From Actinomycetota bacterium (GTDB lineage: Bacteria > Actinomycetota > Thermoleophilia > Gaiellales > Gaiellaceae), in NCBI GenBank assembly GCA_013812465.1, contig JACCTK010000105.1, positions 1 through 15,089 of the forward strand: a stretch of DNA of 15,089 nucleotides. Reading direction: 5' to 3'. Below the pieces are notes generated by a model. That model searched no databases and was not told where the DNA came from. It saw only the letters and a list, made by a program, of their open reading frames with translations. Of this stretch, positions 14,180-15,089 are shown in pieces. Made by a program: the position numbers and the translations under genes. Within the stretch, counting starts at the first letter, position 1. Each line of letters starts with the position of its first letter.

Positions 14180-14476
14180 GTGCTGGCTCTCGGTTTGGTG
14201 GGCGCAGGTTTCCTCGGGGGGATCCTTCTCGGTGCACCGGCTCGCAGGTCCTGGCGCGCCGTGCTGTTCGTTGAGGTTTTAGGCGTCGCGGGGTGGGCCG
14301 TACTGGCGATCTATGCCGGGCTCATTTACGAGTGCCCGGCGAATCGCGAGTGCAATCCTGATCTGGCGTGGTTTTATGGCCTGTTCGCGCTCGCTGGGTG
14401 GCTTGTCGGTGCTGCCCTCCCCTCCGTCATGACTCACCTCAAGCGACGGAGCGGGTCTGGAACGTCGATCGCTTGA
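14180..14476 (+). CDS. Small three-helix membrane protein
   Basis: This 98-residue protein starts at GTG 14180 with the ribosome site GGAGGA (14169-14174) 5 bases upstream. It has three hydrophobic segments: LALGLVGAGFLGGILLG (2-18), VLFVEVLGVAGWAVLAIYAG (about 28-47) and WFYGLFALAGWLVGAALPS (about 64-82). A loop with two cysteines (YECPANRECNPD) lies between the second and third helices, and a basic tail follows. It is an inner-membrane protein of unknown role; no family is recognised. The gene stands alone 87 bases after the frameshifted exported-protein gene and just before the IS256-type element. Confidence 0.65.
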   Translation: MLALGLVGAGFLGGILLGAPARRSWRAVLFVEVLGVAGWAVLAIYAGLIYECPANRECNPDLAWFYGLFALAGWLVGAALPSVMTHLKRRSGSGTSIA

Positions 14477-14529
14477 CTGCAACCATCGGGAATGTCCCTC
14501 AGTGACAGTCATGCGGGCGGCGTGGTCGA

Positions 14530-14565
14530 ACAACTGCAAGTCAAGTCGGCTGTAGTGGTGTAACG
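14530..14565 (-). repeat. Probable terminal region of the IS256-family element
   Basis: About 30-60 bases beyond the transposase stop the sequence GTCAAGTCGGCTGTAGTGG followed by TGTAAC appears. Read outward from the element, ends of this general form (ACACCACT... near the tip) occur in IS256-family elements. The exact tip and target duplication cannot be fixed because the other end is outside the window. Confidence 0.35.
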
Positions 14566-14591
14566 CCCTCGCTCGTCGGACGGTGGACAGC

Positions 14592-15089
14592 TCAGGCCGG
14601 TTGGAGGGCTCGCACCTCCTCTCGCTGTGGTTCGCCCTCGTCCTCGTCGACGAGGGCGAGGGCGAGCGACTCTTGGGACAGGTAGCGGCGACCGACGAGC
14701 CACTCGTCGTTCTGCTCGATCAGCAGGGCGCCGGCGAGGCGGATCGTAGCCCGGTCGTTGGGGAAGATGCCGACGACGTCGGTGCGGCGACCGATCTCGC
14801 GGTTGACCCGCTCGAGCGGGTTGGTGCTTCGCAGCTTCGACCAGTGCGGCGCGGGGAAGCAGTAGAAGGCGAGCAGGTCCTCCTCGGCCTGCTCGAGCAG
14901 GGTGGCGACCTTCGCTGCCGGCTCGCGCAGCCTGGCGATGACCTCTCCGACCCGCTCACGTGCCTGCTCGCCCGAGTCGGCGTTGAAGACCTCCCTGAGC
15001 GCGGCGGAGACGAGCCCGCGCTGGGAGGGACGGCAGTGCTGGTGCATGTTCCTGACGAAATGGACCGTGCAACGCTGCCAGGGGCAGGC
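14592..15089 (-). CDS. IS256-family (Mutator-type) transposase, C-terminal part
   Basis: The minus-strand frame enters from the window edge and ends at the TGA at 14594-14592, giving about 165 residues. It shows the family C-terminus: PWQRCTVHFVRNMHQH, EEDLLAFYCFPAPHW, the very conserved RSTNPLERVNREIGRRTDVV (with the catalytic Glu in NPLER), GIFPNDRATIRLAGALLIEQNDEW and RRYLSQESLALAL. The protein cuts and joins DNA to move the element. The N-terminal two thirds lie outside the window, so completeness cannot be judged. The visible part has no lesion. An internal ATG at 15047 is not the true start because the family motif continues upstream of it. Confidence 0.9.
   Translation of the reverse strand, partial: ACPWQRCTVHFVRNMHQHCRPSQRGLVSAALREVFNADSGEQARERVGEVIARLREPAAKVATLLEQAEEDLLAFYCFPAPHWSKLRSTNPLERVNREIGRRTDVVGIFPNDRATIRLAGALLIEQNDEWLVGRRYLSQESLALALVDEDEGEPQREEVRALQPA

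Noticed and set aside
1..15089. CRISPR arrays, tRNA or rRNA genes
   Set aside because: I saw no regularly spaced repeats, no cloverleaf and no rRNA-like conserved sequence.

Overview
This window is GC-rich bacterial DNA, about two thirds G+C by eye. It has many GTG starts, long shadow reading frames and four-base GTGA gene overlaps. The ECF sigma factor, its single-pass membrane partner and the short secreted proteins with long Ala-rich signal peptides suggest a high-GC actinobacterium, possibly of the Thermoleophilia type. That placement is an inference from style; no rRNA or housekeeping gene confirms it.

Layout. Positions 301-817 hold a decayed gene (helix-turn-helix or ribbon-helix-helix-like N-terminus, coiled coil, Cys4 zinc ribbon) broken by a frameshift and an in-frame TAG. 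Positions 818-1193 hold a cluster of TGACGCC repeats in front of a tight five-gene operon (1194-8190). Its genes are a SIS-HAD fusion, a PRTase-CE-like phosphoribosyltransferase-fold protein, an ORC/CDC6-like P-loop ATPase, an unrecognised alpha/beta protein and a PfkB-family kinase. The first four genes are joined by GTGA overlaps and the last overlaps by 20 bases. A sugar-phosphate or nucleotide toolkit tied to an ATPase resembles predicted conflict (anti-phage) operons and is the best candidate for an undescribed system here.

Positions 8191-9790 are a scrapyard: a signal-peptide ORF and a gene tail on the minus strand, and a truncated IS630-type transposase. Positions 9792-13155 hold a secreted-protein island: two small exported proteins in tandem, a beta/gamma-crystallin-like exported protein, an ECF sigma factor and a coupled membrane protein that may be its anti-sigma factor. 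Positions 13600-14476 hold a frameshifted exported protein and a small membrane protein. The window ends in the 3' part of an IS256-family transposase on the minus strand.

Five copies of a bipartite motif (GAAAG, 13 bases, YGGAMA) occur, four of them upstream of exported-protein reading frames. They look like promoters of one regulon, and the sigma factor in the middle of the cluster is the natural candidate to read them. Several perfect GC-rich hairpins without T-tracts separate the transcription units.
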